Shown: positions 1 to 8,184 of the stretch, piece by piece
Numbering within the stretch: position 1 is the first letter of the stretch
Layout: the number at the start of each line of letters is the position of its first letter
Origin: Curtobacterium sp. PhB115
Lineage (GTDB): Bacteria > Actinomycetota > Actinomycetes > Actinomycetales > Microbacteriaceae
Direction of reading: 5' to 3'
Length of the DNA stretch: 64,000 bases
Assembly (NCBI RefSeq): GCF_003752025.1
Contig: NZ_RJKR01000012.1
Coordinates: forward strand, 1 to 64,000
Notes under the pieces: generated by a model
What the model was told of the DNA's origin: nothing
Databases searched by the model: none
Seen by the model: only the letters and a program-made list of their open reading frames with translations
Program-made: the position numbers and the translations under genes

Positions 1-30
1 ACCTTGTGGGAGAGTAGGACGCCGCCGGAC
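1..30 (+). rRNA. rrf: 5S ribosomal RNA, 3' end only
   Basis: The first 30 bases match the conserved 3' end of actinobacterial 5S rRNA, with the GGGAGAGTAGGACGCCGCC block that pairs with the 5' strand of helix I. The rest lies left of the window. A strong rho-independent terminator follows about 20 nt later, so this is the end of an rRNA operon. Confidence 0.85.
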
Positions 31-49
31 TTAACGTTGCAACACCAGG

Positions 50-84
50 AAACCCCTGACCAAGTTTTGGTCAGGGGTTTTCTG
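50..84 (+). terminator. Rho-independent terminator of the rRNA operon
   Basis: A 14-bp perfect stem (50-63 with 67-80) and a tiny loop run into a short T tract. It follows the 5S rRNA 3' end and precedes gltX by about 45 nt. Confidence 0.85.
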
Positions 85-114
85 CGTTTCCAGGGTGGTC
101 GGCCGGCGCCGCGG

Positions 115-120
115 TAGGAT
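115..120 (+). promoter_or_regulatory. -10 element of gltX, leaderless start likely
   Basis: TAGGAT ends 9 nt before the gltX ATG. A transcript from this -10 would start at or very near the start codon, and no Shine-Dalgarno sequence is visible. No convincing -35 was found. Confidence 0.5.
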
Positions 121-129
121 CGTCGGGTC

Positions 130-1617
130 ATGACTGCGCCATTCACCACTGCCTCCGGATCCGACATCCGCGTCCGATTCTGCCCGAGCCCGACGGGGAC
201 CCCGCACGTCGGGCTCATCCGCACGGCGCTCTTCAACTGGGCGTACGCGCGCCACACAGGCGGCAAGCTCGTGTTCCGCATCGAGGACACCGACGCCGCC
301 CGCGACAGCGAAGAGTCGTACGCGCAGATCCTCGATGCGCTGCGGTGGCTCCGTCTGGACTGGGACGAGGGCGTCGACGCCGGCGGTGAGCACGGCCCGT
401 ACCGGCAGTCCGAGCGCACCGCGATCTACGACGACGTGATCGCGAAGCTCAAGGCCTCCGGCCACATCTACGAGTCCTTCGTCACCCCCGAGGAGATGGA
501 GGCGCGCAACAAGGCCGCTGGTCGCGACCCCAAGCAGGGGTACGACAACCACGAGCGCGACCTCTCCGACGACGAGCGCCAGGCCTTCCGCGACCAGGGC
601 CGTGAGCCGGCGCTGCGGCTGCGGGTGCCGGATCGCGACCTCAGCTTCGACGACCTCGTGCGCGGGGAGATCACGTTCAAGCAGGGCACGTTCCCGGACT
701 TCGTCGTCGTGCGTCCGAACGGCAAGCCGCTGTACACCTTCACCAACCCGGTCGACGACGCGCTGATGGGCATCACGCACGTGCTCCGTGGTGAGGACCT
801 GCTGTCCTCGACGCCGCGTCAGATCGCACTGTACGAGGCGCTGTACGAGATCGGGCTCGCGCCGTCGATCCCGGTGTTCGGTCACCTGCCGTACGTGATG
901 GGAGAGGGCAACAAGAAGCTCTCGAAGCGTGACCCCGAGTCGAACCTGTTCCACCACCGCGCCGCCGGCATGATCCCCGAGGGTCTGGTCAACTACCTCG
1001 CCCTGCTGGGTTGGTCCATCGGTGCCGACCGGGACGTGTTCTCCATCGACGAGATGGTCGCGGCGTTCGACGTCACCGACGTGAACCCGAACCCGGCCCG
1101 CTTCGACCACAAGAAGGCCGAGGCGATCAACGGGGACCACATCCGACTGCTCGACGCGGACGACTTCCGCTCGCGCCTGGTGCCGTACCTGACGGAGTTC
1201 CTCGCCGACCCGGCCACCCCGGAGCAGCTCGAGGTCCTGACGAAGGCCGCCCCGCTCGTCCAGGAGCGTATGCAGCTCCTCGGCGAGGCGCCGGCGATGC
1301 TCGGCTTCCTCTTCACACCAGACGCCGACCTCGTGGTCGAGGACGACGCGCTCGCCTCGCTCAAGGGCGACACCGGAGCCGTCCTGCAGGCTGGGATCGC
1401 GGCGCTGGAGCAGCTCGACGACTGGCGGACCGAGGCGATCGAGGGGGCGCTCCGCACTGCGCTCATCGAGGGCCTCGAGCTGAAGCCGCGCGTGGCCTTC
1501 GGACCGCTGCGTGTCGCTGTCTCCGGACGACGGATCAGCCCGCCGCTGTTCGAGTCCATGGAGATCCTCGGCAAGGAGTCCACGATCACGCGACTCCGCG
1601 CCCTCGCGGACCGCTGA
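130..1617 (+). CDS. gltX: Glutamate--tRNA ligase
   Basis: Class I aminoacyl-tRNA synthetase of 495 residues that charges tRNA-Glu. The N-terminal Rossmann domain opens with [20 protein letters not shown], where HVGL is the HIGH-type ATP-binding motif. The second signature, KLSKRD (KMSKS loop), lies near residue 262. The C-terminal half is the helical anticodon-binding domain. Length is normal for the family. The start is the ATG just after a TAGGAT -10 element, consistent with a leaderless mRNA. The gene sits directly behind an rRNA operon. Two tRNA-Glu(CUC) genes and one tRNA-Gln gene, both relevant to this enzyme, lie elsewhere in the window. Whether it also charges tRNA-Gln (non-discriminating type) cannot be told from this sequence alone. 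Confidence 0.97.
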   Translation: MTAPFTTASGSDIRVRFCPSPTGTPHVGLIRTALFNWAYARHTGGKLVFRIEDTDAARDSEESYAQILDALRWLRLDWDEGVDAGGEHGPYRQSERTAIYDDVIAKLKASGHIYESFVTPEEMEARNKAAGRDPKQGYDNHERDLSDDERQAFRDQGREPALRLRVPDRDLSFDDLVRGEITFKQGTFPDFVVVRPNGKPLYTFTNPVDDALMGITHVLRGEDLLSSTPRQIALYEALYEIGLAPSIPVFGHLPYVMGEGNKKLSKRDPESNLFHHRAAGMIPEGLVNYLALLGWSIGADRDVFSIDEMVAAFDVTDVNPNPARFDHKKAEAINGDHIRLLDADDFRSRLVPYLTEFLADPATPEQLEVLTKAAPLVQERMQLLGEAPAMLGFLFTPDADLVVEDDALASLKGDTGAVLQAGIAALEQLDDWRTEAIEGALRTALIEGLELKPRVAFGPLRVAVSGRRISPPLFESMEILGKESTITRLRALADR

Positions 1618-1627
1618 GCGCCCGACC

Positions 1628-2596
1628 GTGAGCAGTCCAGACGTGCCGGTGGTCCACGACGTCGCGGTCATCGGTGCCGGCCCCGCGGGGCTGAGCGCTG
1701 CGCTCAACCTCGTCCGGGCGAAGCGCACTGTGCTGCTCGTCGACGCCAACAGACCGCGCAACGCGGCGACCCTGCGCTCGCACGGGTTCCTGACGCGCGA
1801 CGGCATCTCGCCGCTCGAGCTCCGGAAGCTCGGGCGCGCCGAGGTCGAGGGGTACGACGAGGCGACCGTGGTGCAGGCCGTGGTCGACCTGGTGGCCCCG
1901 GACGGCGACGCGTGGCGGCTGCACGGTACCTGGCGCGGTGCCGAGGTCGATGCCCGTGCGCGGACCGTGGTGGTCGCGACCGGCCTCCGTGAGGAGTTCC
2001 CGGCGCTGCCGATGCTCCGCGCGTTCTACGGGACGGCCGTCCACAGCTGTGTCGAGTGCGATGCCTACGACAAGGCCGGGGAACCGCTCGCGTTCATCTG
2101 CGAGACGGACGACGTCGTCGAGCGTGCGCTCCTCATCGGTACCTGGACCGACGACCTGATCGTGTACACGAACGGCGTCGCGGAGATCGACGACGCCGGG
2201 CATGCACGGCTCGCAGCTGCGGGCATCGTGGTCGACGAGCGCGTGGTCGAGGACCTCGAGGGGGACCGGAGCGGGATGACCGGCGTCCGGCTGGTCGACG
2301 GGCACGTGGAGCCGCGCTCCGGCGGGTTCGTCCGACCGACCTGGCACGCCGACCTCGACTGGCTGCAGGTCGACACGCCCGACCCGCGCGGGACCCTCGA
2401 TCGCGACGCCTCCGGGCTCCTCGTCGTCGACCGGGCGGGCCGGACCAGCGTCCCTGGGCTGTACGCCGTGGGGGACGTGACTCCTCCGGGGCCGGAGCAG
2501 CTCATCGTCGCGGCCGGGCACGGGGCCGTGACGGCCGCTGCCGTCCACCGTGACCTCGTCGGTGGTCTCACGGACCTCCGGGATGCTGTACAGTAG
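1628..2596 (+). CDS. Thioredoxin-reductase-like FAD/NAD(P)H oxidoreductase
   Basis: A 322-residue two-dinucleotide-domain flavoprotein. The FAD-binding GAGPAG motif is near residue 16. A CVECD pair near residue 140 corresponds to the redox-active CxxCD of low-molecular-weight thioredoxin reductases. A second FAD motif near the C-terminus contains GLYAVGDV. I chose the GTG 10 nt after gltX; an upstream ATG would overlap gltX by over 100 nt. The NADP-side glycine motif is weak, so it may be a ferredoxin- or small-thiol-linked relative rather than the main TrxB. No thioredoxin gene is adjacent. It is probably cotranscribed with gltX, which is an unusual pairing. Confidence 0.8.
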   Translation: MSSPDVPVVHDVAVIGAGPAGLSAALNLVRAKRTVLLVDANRPRNAATLRSHGFLTRDGISPLELRKLGRAEVEGYDEATVVQAVVDLVAPDGDAWRLHGTWRGAEVDARARTVVVATGLREEFPALPMLRAFYGTAVHSCVECDAYDKAGEPLAFICETDDVVERALLIGTWTDDLIVYTNGVAEIDDAGHARLAAAGIVVDERVVEDLEGDRSGMTGVRLVDGHVEPRSGGFVRPTWHADLDWLQVDTPDPRGTLDRDASGLLVVDRAGRTSVPGLYAVGDVTPPGPEQLIVAAGHGAVTAAAVHRDLVGGLTDLRDAVQ

Positions 2597-2624
2597 TTGA
2601 TCGTGCCCCGGACAACGGGGCCGG

Positions 2625-2642
2625 AAGGCCAGCAGGCCTTTT
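2625..2642 (+). terminator. Hairpin between the oxidoreductase gene and tRNA-Gln
   Basis: A 6-bp stem, AAGGCC/GGCCTT, is followed by a few Ts that run into the first base of tRNA-Gln. It could end the gltX transcript or be part of the tRNA leader. The U run is short. Confidence 0.4.
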
Positions 2643-2713
2643 GGGGTATGGTGTAATTGGCAACACAGCGGTTTCTGGTACCGTCGTTCTTGGTTCGAGT
2701 CCAGGTACCCCAG
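2642..2713 (+). tRNA. tRNA-Gln (anticodon CUG)
   Basis: A 72-nt cloverleaf. The 7-bp acceptor stem pairs TGGGGTA with TACCCCA. The anticodon stem GCGGT/ACCGT carries the 7-base loop TTCTGGT, giving anticodon CTG at 2675-2677. The T-arm contains GGTTCGAGTCC. A full CCA end is not encoded. A terminator follows at 2722. Confidence 0.93.
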
Positions 2714-2721
2714 CACTCGAT

Positions 2722-2760
2722 GAACAGCCCCCGGGAGATCCCGGGGGCTGTTCTCGTTTC
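2722..2760 (+). terminator. Rho-independent terminator after tRNA-Gln
   Basis: A perfect 15-bp inverted repeat (2722-2736 with 2739-2753, inner pairs probably open) is followed by a T-rich stretch. Confidence 0.85.
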
Positions 2761-2770
2761 CCGGTGGTGA

Positions 2771-2860
2771 TCGCGACGGCGTTCTTCGCGACGGCGTTCT
2801 TCGCGACGGCGTTCTTCGCGACGGCGTTCTTCGCGACGGCGTTCTTCGCGACGGGGTTCA
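2771..2860. repeat. 15-bp tandem repeat, five exact copies plus one diverged
   Basis: The unit TCGCGACGGCGTTCT is repeated head to tail at 2771-2845, then once with two changes. It lies in the roughly 400-bp spacer between tRNA-Gln and the NRPS-like gene. Both strands are open through it (VAKNA or FFATA pentapeptides), but only because the unit is a multiple of three. I see no gene here. The rest of the spacer holds the TGCGG-N4-CCGCA dyad and a weak promoter. Confidence 0.85.
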
Positions 2861-2999
2861 TCGGGAACTCGTAGCCGACGCAGAGCGGACAGCGAGGTTG
2901 CGCGGAACCGCACGATGGCCGCAGCCCGCGGGCGGTGTGCGACGTCACCATCCCGGCCCGGACGTGCGGGGCGGGGCCGAACCGCGCCTCCAGGCCGGA

Positions 3000-3013
3000 T
3001 GCGGGACCCCGCA
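3000..3013. promoter_or_regulatory. Candidate operator TGCGG-N4-CCGCA before the NRPS-like gene
   Basis: TGCGG-GACC-CCGCA, about 100 nt upstream of the GTG start. Matching dyads stand before four other polysaccharide transcription units. A possible -10, TACCGT, lies at 3054-3059, but a good -35 is not evident. Confidence 0.5.
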
Positions 3014-3115
3014 CACGACGTGCGCCGTGTCGCGACCCGGCGGGACCCCGACGTACCGTCCGAGGACCGTCGCGGCATCGTGGCGGCACCACAGACGAGA
3101 TCCCGAGGTGTCATC

Positions 3116-5959
3116 GTGACCTCTGCCGAACCGCTGACCGCCGTCCACCACTGGACCCACCACGCCGCCGTGCCCGCGGCCGACGACCACTCCGTCCTGG
3201 ATCGCTGGGACCGTGTCGTGGCCCTCCACGGCGACGCGCCCGCACTCACCGGTGACGGCAGAGCGTTCACGTTCGCCGAGGCCGACCGCGCTTCGCGGGG
3301 ACTCGCGACCGTGCTCGCCGAGGTGCTCCGTCCGGACGACCACAGCGGCGCCGGCGTCGAGTCGGTCGCCGGCGGTGCATCGAAGCCGATCGGCATCATG
3401 GCCGGGCAGACCACCGAGGCCGTGGTCGGGATCCTGGCACTCGCCCGGGCCGGCCGCACCGTCGTGGTGCTCGACGACCACCTGCCGCCCGCGCGGCTCG
3501 CGCACGTCGCACAGCTCGCGGGCGTCGACGAGATCGTCGCGGACGCCGATCGCGCCGTCGCCGCGGAGGACGTCGTGGCCGACCGTGACGGCCGGGTGCA
3601 CGCGCTCGAGGAACTGCTGGAACGGGCCGAGCACGCCGCGGACGCGACGAGCGCGGCCGACCACGCCGCCGACGCGACGAGCGCGGCCGAGCACGCCGCC
3701 GACGCGCACGAGCCCAGCGGGCACACCGCCCCGCGCCCCGGCGGCCGGGACCCCCTCGTCCTCGTCTTCACCTCCGGGTCGACCGGGATGCCCAAGGGCG
3801 TCGCGATGACCCACCGCCAGCAGCTCCAGAACGCCGAGCAGGACGCCGTCGCGCTCGGCACCGGCCCCGCCGACCGGCTCGCCGTCGTGCTGCCGCTGTC
3901 CTTCGCCGCCGGGTTCCTGTTCGCCTTCGACACCCTGCTGTGCGGCGGGACGGTCGTGCTCCTCGACCCGCGCGACCTCGGCGTGGAACGGCTCCTCGGC
4001 CGACTGCGGACGGACGACGTGAACACGCTCGTCTGCACCCCGCACCTGCTCCGCTCGATCGTCGGGGCGCAGACCGCCCCCGGCGCGCAGCCGACCACAC
4101 CCGCCGCCCGGCCGGTGCTCGGCGGCCTCCGCTACCTGATGACCGTCGGGGAACCCGTCACGGGCACCGACGTCGCCGCGGCCCGCCCGCACCTCGACGA
4201 CACCACCGTGCTGTTCAACGGCTTCGGCTCGAGCGAGATGGGCTGCGTCGCGTACTGCCCGGTCTTGCCGACGGAACCGGTGCCGGAGGGCGTCGTGCCC
4301 GCCGGGTACCCGCTGCCGGGCAAGTCGGTGCGGGTCGTCCTCGAGGACGGCAGCCCCGCGGGGCCGGGGGAGACGGGCGAGCTCGTCGTCGTCTCCGACG
4401 GCATGACCGCCGGCTACTGGGGCGCGCCCGAGAAGACGGCCGAGCACGCCGGCACCACGGACGGCGCGGACGGCACCACGGACGACGAACAGGGCACCGC
4501 ACCGGGCACACCCACCTGGCGCCAGGGCGACCTGGCCCGGCTCGACCCGGACGGCCGGCTGGTCCTGCTCGGCCGGTCCGACGACGCCGTGAAGGTCCGT
4601 GGCTACCTCGTCGAGCCGAGCGAGGTCGAGGCGGCGCTCCGCGCGAACCCCGAGGTGCACGACGCCGTCGTCACCGCGCAGGTCGACCCGCCGGCGGTGA
4701 CCCGGCTCGTCGCGTACGTGGTCGGCCGCCCCGGACACCGCACACCCGCACCGGCCGCGATCCGCCGGGACCTCCGCGAGCGGCTGCCGGAGTACATGGT
4801 GCCGGCGTCGATCGTGCCGATGACCGAGCTGCCGCGGAACGAGCGCGGCAAGGTGGACCGGGCCGAGCTCCCGGGGGCTCCGAGCGTCGAGACCGAGATG
4901 GTCGAGGGCGAGTACGACCAGTGGGAGCTCGTCGTCGGTCAGATCTGGGGCGAGGTCCTCGGGCTCCGCGGCGTGCACCTCGACGAGGACTTCTCCGCCC
5001 TCGGCGGGGACTCGCTCTCCGCCGAGGAGATGCTCGCCATCGTCCACGACCGCCTGGGCGTCGACCTGCGGTCCTCCGAGGTGCTCGAGCACCCGACCCT
5101 CCGCGCGTTCGCACGACGGGTCCGGAACGGTACGAGCGCCCTGCCGAGCCACCCGGACGTCGTGAAGGTGTCCGAGGCCCGCGAGTCCGGCCGCCCGCCG
5201 GTGTTCTGCTTCGCGGGCGGCGGTGCCCTGGCGCTGACGTTCCTGCCGCTCTCGCGGTACCTGCCCGAGCACGACGTGTACGCCTTCCAGCAGCACGCCC
5301 TCGAGCGACGCGGGCTGCCGGACTGGAACATCGAGCGGAGTGCCCGCCGGTACCTGGCGCTGATGCGCATCGTCCAGCCACGCGGCCCGTACCTGCTCGT
5401 CGGCCACTCGCTCGGTGGACTCGTCGCACTCGAGGTCGCCCGGCTCCTCACCGAGAGCGGGGAGCAGGTCGAACACGTCGTGCTGCTCGACACGTACCTG
5501 CCGCGGACGAAGTCCGAGCTCGCGCGACTGCACTTCGGCCGGATGGCCCCGCGCGAGCAGTCGAAGACCGTCGTGCGCACCCTGCAGCGCGGGGTCGACC
5601 GTGCGGTGCGGCGCGTCCTGCCGGCCGGGGTGCCGTACGGCGACCTGTTCGTCAAGCGGCTCCGCGCGTACAGCGCCGGGGTGCTCCGGCACGGCGGTCA
5701 GAAGGACTTCGACGCGTTCTTCGACCAGGCCGAGATCGTCACGAGGCGGCATGCCCCGACGCCGTTCCACGGCCGGGCGACGTACGTGCTCGCGGACGCC
5801 AACCCGGACGCCGAGGGCTGGTCCGCGCTCCTGCGCGGCCCGACCGAGACCGTCCGGATCGCCGCGGAGCACACGTCGCTGCTGCGGGAACCGCACGTCG
5901 CGGACCTCGCGACGTCCCTGCGAACCGCCTTCGCGACCGAGGCCGCGGCCCGGGACTGA
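3116..5959 (+). CDS. Single-module NRPS-like enzyme, adenylation-thiolation-thioesterase
   Basis: A 947-residue enzyme expected to activate a carboxylic or amino acid as an acyl-AMP, load it on its own carrier domain and release it with a thioesterase. Adenylation core motifs are clear: FTSGSTGMPKG near residue 217, FNGFGSSEMGC near 365, then GDLARLDPDGRL and the hinge VKVRGYLVEPSEVE. The C-terminal catalytic lysine is in NERGKVDR. The phosphopantetheine site GGDSLS has its Ser near 633. The thioesterase has GHSLGG (Ser near 765) and a late EHTSLL His. There is no condensation, ketosynthase or reductase domain. An Ala/Asp/His-rich insertion sits before the first motif. The GTG start has a GAGG sequence 6-9 nt upstream. 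It adjoins a glycosyltransferase operon and shares its operator motif, so it may make or transfer an acyl decoration for the polysaccharide. The substrate is unknown. Confidence 0.82.
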   Translation: MTSAEPLTAVHHWTHHAAVPAADDHSVLDRWDRVVALHGDAPALTGDGRAFTFAEADRASRGLATVLAEVLRPDDHSGAGVESVAGGASKPIGIMAGQTTEAVVGILALARAGRTVVVLDDHLPPARLAHVAQLAGVDEIVADADRAVAAEDVVADRDGRVHALEELLERAEHAADATSAADHAADATSAAEHAADAHEPSGHTAPRPGGRDPLVLVFTSGSTGMPKGVAMTHRQQLQNAEQDAVALGTGPADRLAVVLPLSFAAGFLFAFDTLLCGGTVVLLDPRDLGVERLLGRLRTDDVNTLVCTPHLLRSIVGAQTAPGAQPTTPAARPVLGGLRYLMTVGEPVTGTDVAAARPHLDDTTVLFNGFGSSEMGCVAYCPVLPTEPVPEGVVPAGYPLPGKSVRVVLEDGSPAGPGETGELVVVSDGMTAGYWGAPEKTAEHAGTTDGADGTTDDEQGTAPGTPTWRQGDLARLDPDGRLVLLGRSDDAVKVRGYLVEPSEVEAALRANPEVHDAVVTAQVDPPAVTRLVAYVVGRPGHRTPAPAAIRRDLRERLPEYMVPASIVPMTELPRNERGKVDRAELPGAPSVETEMVEGEYDQWELVVGQIWGEVLGLRGVHLDEDFSALGGDSLSAEEMLAIVHDRLGVDLRSSEVLEHPTLRAFARRVRNGTSALPSHPDVVKVSEARESGRPPVFCFAGGGALALTFLPLSRYLPEHDVYAFQQHALERRGLPDWNIERSARRYLALMRIVQPRGPYLLVGHSLGGLVALEVARLLTESGEQVEHVVLLDTYLPRTKSELARLHFGRMAPREQSKTVVRTLQRGVDRAVRRVLPAGVPYGDLFVKRLRAYSAGVLRHGGQKDFDAFFDQAEIVTRRHAPTPFHGRATYVLADANPDAEGWSALLRGPTETVRIAAEHTSLLREPHVADLATSLRTAFATEAAARD

Positions 5960-6022
5960 CGCAGGACGACGACGGGAGGCGCGGTGCCAGCTGGCACCGC
6001 GCCTCCCGTCCGTCGTCCTGCG
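5960..6022. repeat. Dispersed GC-rich palindrome, copy 1
   Basis: A perfect 40-bp inner palindrome centred at 5990/5991 (core GGTGCCAGCTGGCACC), extended to 63 bp with one bulged base. It starts right after the stop codon of the NRPS-like gene and may act as its terminator. It belongs to the family with copies at 20823, 23816, 28108, 30172, 50111, 52539, 57507 and 63273. Confidence 0.85.
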
Positions 6023-6073
6023 TGCGTCCACGGTCCGCAGGCCGCTGCGCCCGTCCGGCCGCCTGCGCGGTGT

Positions 6074-6153
6074 TGCGGGTTTCCGTATCCGCACCCGGGG
6101 GTCCGCAAGGGACCGCACCGCGCATTGACCCCCACCCCGCCCACGGCGATGGT
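6074..6153 (+). promoter_or_regulatory. Operator dyad and promoter of the five-gene polysaccharide operon
   Basis: The dyad TGCGG-GTTT-CCGTA (6074-6087, one mismatch) is followed after 37 nt by TTGACC (6125-6130), a 17-nt spacer and the weak -10 GATGGT (6148-6153). The same order and spacing occur before the gene at 19394. This predicts a 5' leader of roughly 155 nt. I see no gene in the 5,960-6,316 spacer. Confidence 0.55.
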
Positions 6154-6316
6154 TGGACCGCGGGGGAGAGTACCCACTCCTCCGCGCATCCCGGTGGCGT
6201 CGTACCCGCGCCCCGCCGGCCGGCGACGTTCCCTCGTCGTCGAGGCGTCGTCAGTGGACGCCCGTTCCTCCCTGAGACACACCCGACAGCAACCCTGACC
6301 CGACAGGACCGCGCCA

Positions 6317-7225
6317 ATGCCCGCACGAACCGTCCGACCTGCAGACCCCCGGGTCTCCGTCGTCATCCCGGCACGGAACGAGGCCCGCAACCTCGAGATC
6401 ATCCTCCCGAAGCTCCCGCCGGTGTACGAGGTCATCCTCGTCGACGGCAACTCCGTCGACGACACCATCGCCACCGCGCAGCGCGTGATGCCCGGCATCC
6501 GCGTCGTCCACCAGACCCGCAAGGGCAAGGGCAACGCCCTCGCCTGCGGGTTCGAGGCCGTCACGGGCGACATCGTCGTGATGTTCGACGCCGACTGCTC
6601 CGCCGACCCCGACGAGATCCCGCGCTTCGTGCAGGCGCTCGTCGAGGGCGCCGACGTCGCCAAGGGCACCCGCTACTCGCTCGGCGGTGGCAGCGACGAC
6701 ATCACCATCGTCCGCAACCTCGGCAACCGCGGCCTGAACCTGATCTGCAACACGATCCTCGGCACCCGCTACAGCGACCTCTGCTACGGCTACAACGCCT
6801 TCTGGGCCGACGTCCTGCCGGAGATCGGGCTGCTCTCCTCCGAGCTGCCGAAGCCGTCCGACGGTTCGATGCTGTGGGGCGACGGGTTCGAGATCGAGAC
6901 CGTGCTCACCTGCCGCTGGTCGGCCGCCGAGCTCGCGATCACCGAGGTCCCGAGCCACGAGAAGCTCCGCGTGCACGGCACCAGCAACCTGAACGCCGTC
7001 ACCGACGGCATCCGCGTGCTGAAGTCGATCATGCACGAGCGCCGTCGCGCCGCCATCGGTCGCTCCGAGGTCCGCCGCGCCGCGATGAGCGTCGTCCCGC
7101 CGGCCACCCAGCTCGCCGCCGCACCGGCAGCGCCCCTCGCCGCCGCCGGAGCCGCCCACGGCGGACCCCTCGGCACGCCCGTCGCCGCAGCCGCGGTCGT
7201 CGGCCTCGAGGAGGACGTCGCGTGA
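6317..7225 (+). CDS. Family 2 glycosyltransferase, polyprenol-phosphate sugar transferase type
   Basis: A 302-residue GT-A fold enzyme. VSVVIPARNEARN near residue 15 and DADCS near residue 94 (DxD-type nucleotide-sugar/metal site) mark a GT2 transferase. The compact architecture resembles dolichyl/polyprenyl-phosphate mannosyl- or glucosyltransferases. No transmembrane segment is obvious; the C-terminal 40 residues are Ala/Pro-rich and probably disordered. It is the first gene of an operon of five overlapping genes (6317-15119), and its stop overlaps the GTG of the next GT2. Likely role: addition or activation of a sugar during assembly of a surface glycan. The donor sugar cannot be deduced. 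Confidence 0.85.
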   Translation: MPARTVRPADPRVSVVIPARNEARNLEIILPKLPPVYEVILVDGNSVDDTIATAQRVMPGIRVVHQTRKGKGNALACGFEAVTGDIVVMFDADCSADPDEIPRFVQALVEGADVAKGTRYSLGGGSDDITIVRNLGNRGLNLICNTILGTRYSDLCYGYNAFWADVLPEIGLLSSELPKPSDGSMLWGDGFEIETVLTCRWSAAELAITEVPSHEKLRVHGTSNLNAVTDGIRVLKSIMHERRRAAIGRSEVRRAAMSVVPPATQLAAAPAAPLAAAGAAHGGPLGTPVAAAAVVGLEEDVA

Positions 7226-8184
7226 CGAGCGTCGCGGTCGTCATCTGCGCGTACACCCAGCAGCGCTGGGGCGACCTGCAGGACAGCGTCGAGTCGGCCA
7301 AGCGCCAGCCCGAGGCACCCGAGGTCGTCGTCGTGATCGACCACGAACCCGAGCTCCTCGCCCGCGCCACCGCGCGCTGGCCCGAGCTCCGCGTCGTCCC
7401 GAACACCGAGGACCGCGGCCTGTCCGGCGCGCGGAACACCGGAGTCGCGTTGACCGACGCCGACGTCGTCGCCTTCCTGGACGACGACGCGACGGCCGAC
7501 CCGGACTGGCTCGGACACATGCTCACCGCGCTCGAGGACCCCACGGTCGTCGGGGTCGGCGGTCGCGCCACGCCGTCCTGGCCGACCGCGACCGGCGCCG
7601 GCCCCTACGCCGACGAGCTGCTCTGGATCGTCGGCTGCTCCTACCGCGGCCTGCCCGAGACCCCCGGCGACGTCCGCAACGTCATCGGCTCGAGCATGGC
7701 GTTCCGGCGCGACGCGATCCTGCTCGCCGGTGGCTTCCGCTCCGGCATCGGCCGCGTCGGCAACCAGCCGCTCGGCTGCGAGGAGACCGAGCTGTGCATC
7801 CGCATCGCCCAGGCCCGACCGGGTGCACGCATCCGGCACGAGCCGCGCTCGAACGTCTCGCACCGGGTCTCCCCGGACCGCGTGACGATGCGGTACCTCC
7901 GTCGCCGCAGCTACTACGAGGGCATCTCGAAGGCCGTCCTCAGCCGCCGCGTCGGCACCGGTGACTCGCTCGCGAGCGAGTCGACGTACCTGACCAAGGT
8001 GATCCCCGGCGCGGTCGTCCGCGAACTCGGTCAGATCGGACGCGGTGGTGCGCTCCGCGCCTTCGCGATCGTCCTGAGCGTCGCCTCGACCGTCACCGGC
8101 TACGCCGTCGGCCGGGTCCTCGGCGGCGTCGTCGTCAGCACTCCCGCAACCCGTCCCGTCCCGCAGCCGGTGGGCACGAGATGA
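7222..8184 (+). CDS. Family 2 glycosyltransferase
   Basis: A 320-residue GT2 enzyme. VAVVICAYTQQRW opens the nucleotide-binding fold, LSGARNTGV precedes the catalytic region, and FLDDDATAD gives an intact DDD metal/nucleotide-sugar site near residue 92. The ED motif for acceptor activation is in CEETELC. A hydrophobic segment near the C-terminus may anchor it to the membrane. The GTG start overlaps the previous stop (GTGA), and the stop overlaps the next start (ATGA), so translation is probably coupled. It probably extends a lipid-linked glycan on the cytoplasmic face of the membrane. Confidence 0.85.
   Translation: MTSVAVVICAYTQQRWGDLQDSVESAKRQPEAPEVVVVIDHEPELLARATARWPELRVVPNTEDRGLSGARNTGVALTDADVVAFLDDDATADPDWLGHMLTALEDPTVVGVGGRATPSWPTATGAGPYADELLWIVGCSYRGLPETPGDVRNVIGSSMAFRRDAILLAGGFRSGIGRVGNQPLGCEETELCIRIAQARPGARIRHEPRSNVSHRVSPDRVTMRYLRRRSYYEGISKAVLSRRVGTGDSLASESTYLTKVIPGAVVRELGQIGRGGALRAFAIVLSVASTVTGYAVGRVLGGVVVSTPATRPVPQPVGTR

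Noticed and set aside
1511-1627. N-terminal extension of the thioredoxin-reductase-like protein
   Set aside because: It lies entirely within gltX in another frame; the FAD motif starts shortly after the GTG at 1628.
2568-3092. Minus-strand protein with VAKNA pentapeptide repeats
   Set aside because: The frame runs antisense through tRNA-Gln and its terminator; the repeat period (15 bp) keeps all frames open by chance.
5960-6022. Insertion sequence end
   Set aside because: No transposase ORF or target duplication is visible at any copy. The palindromes behave as short REP-like elements.
2945-6118. A 1,057-residue minus-strand ORF opposite the NRPS-like gene
   Set aside because: Shadow frame rich in Arg, His and Gly, without any motif; the plus strand has all adenylation, carrier and thioesterase signatures.
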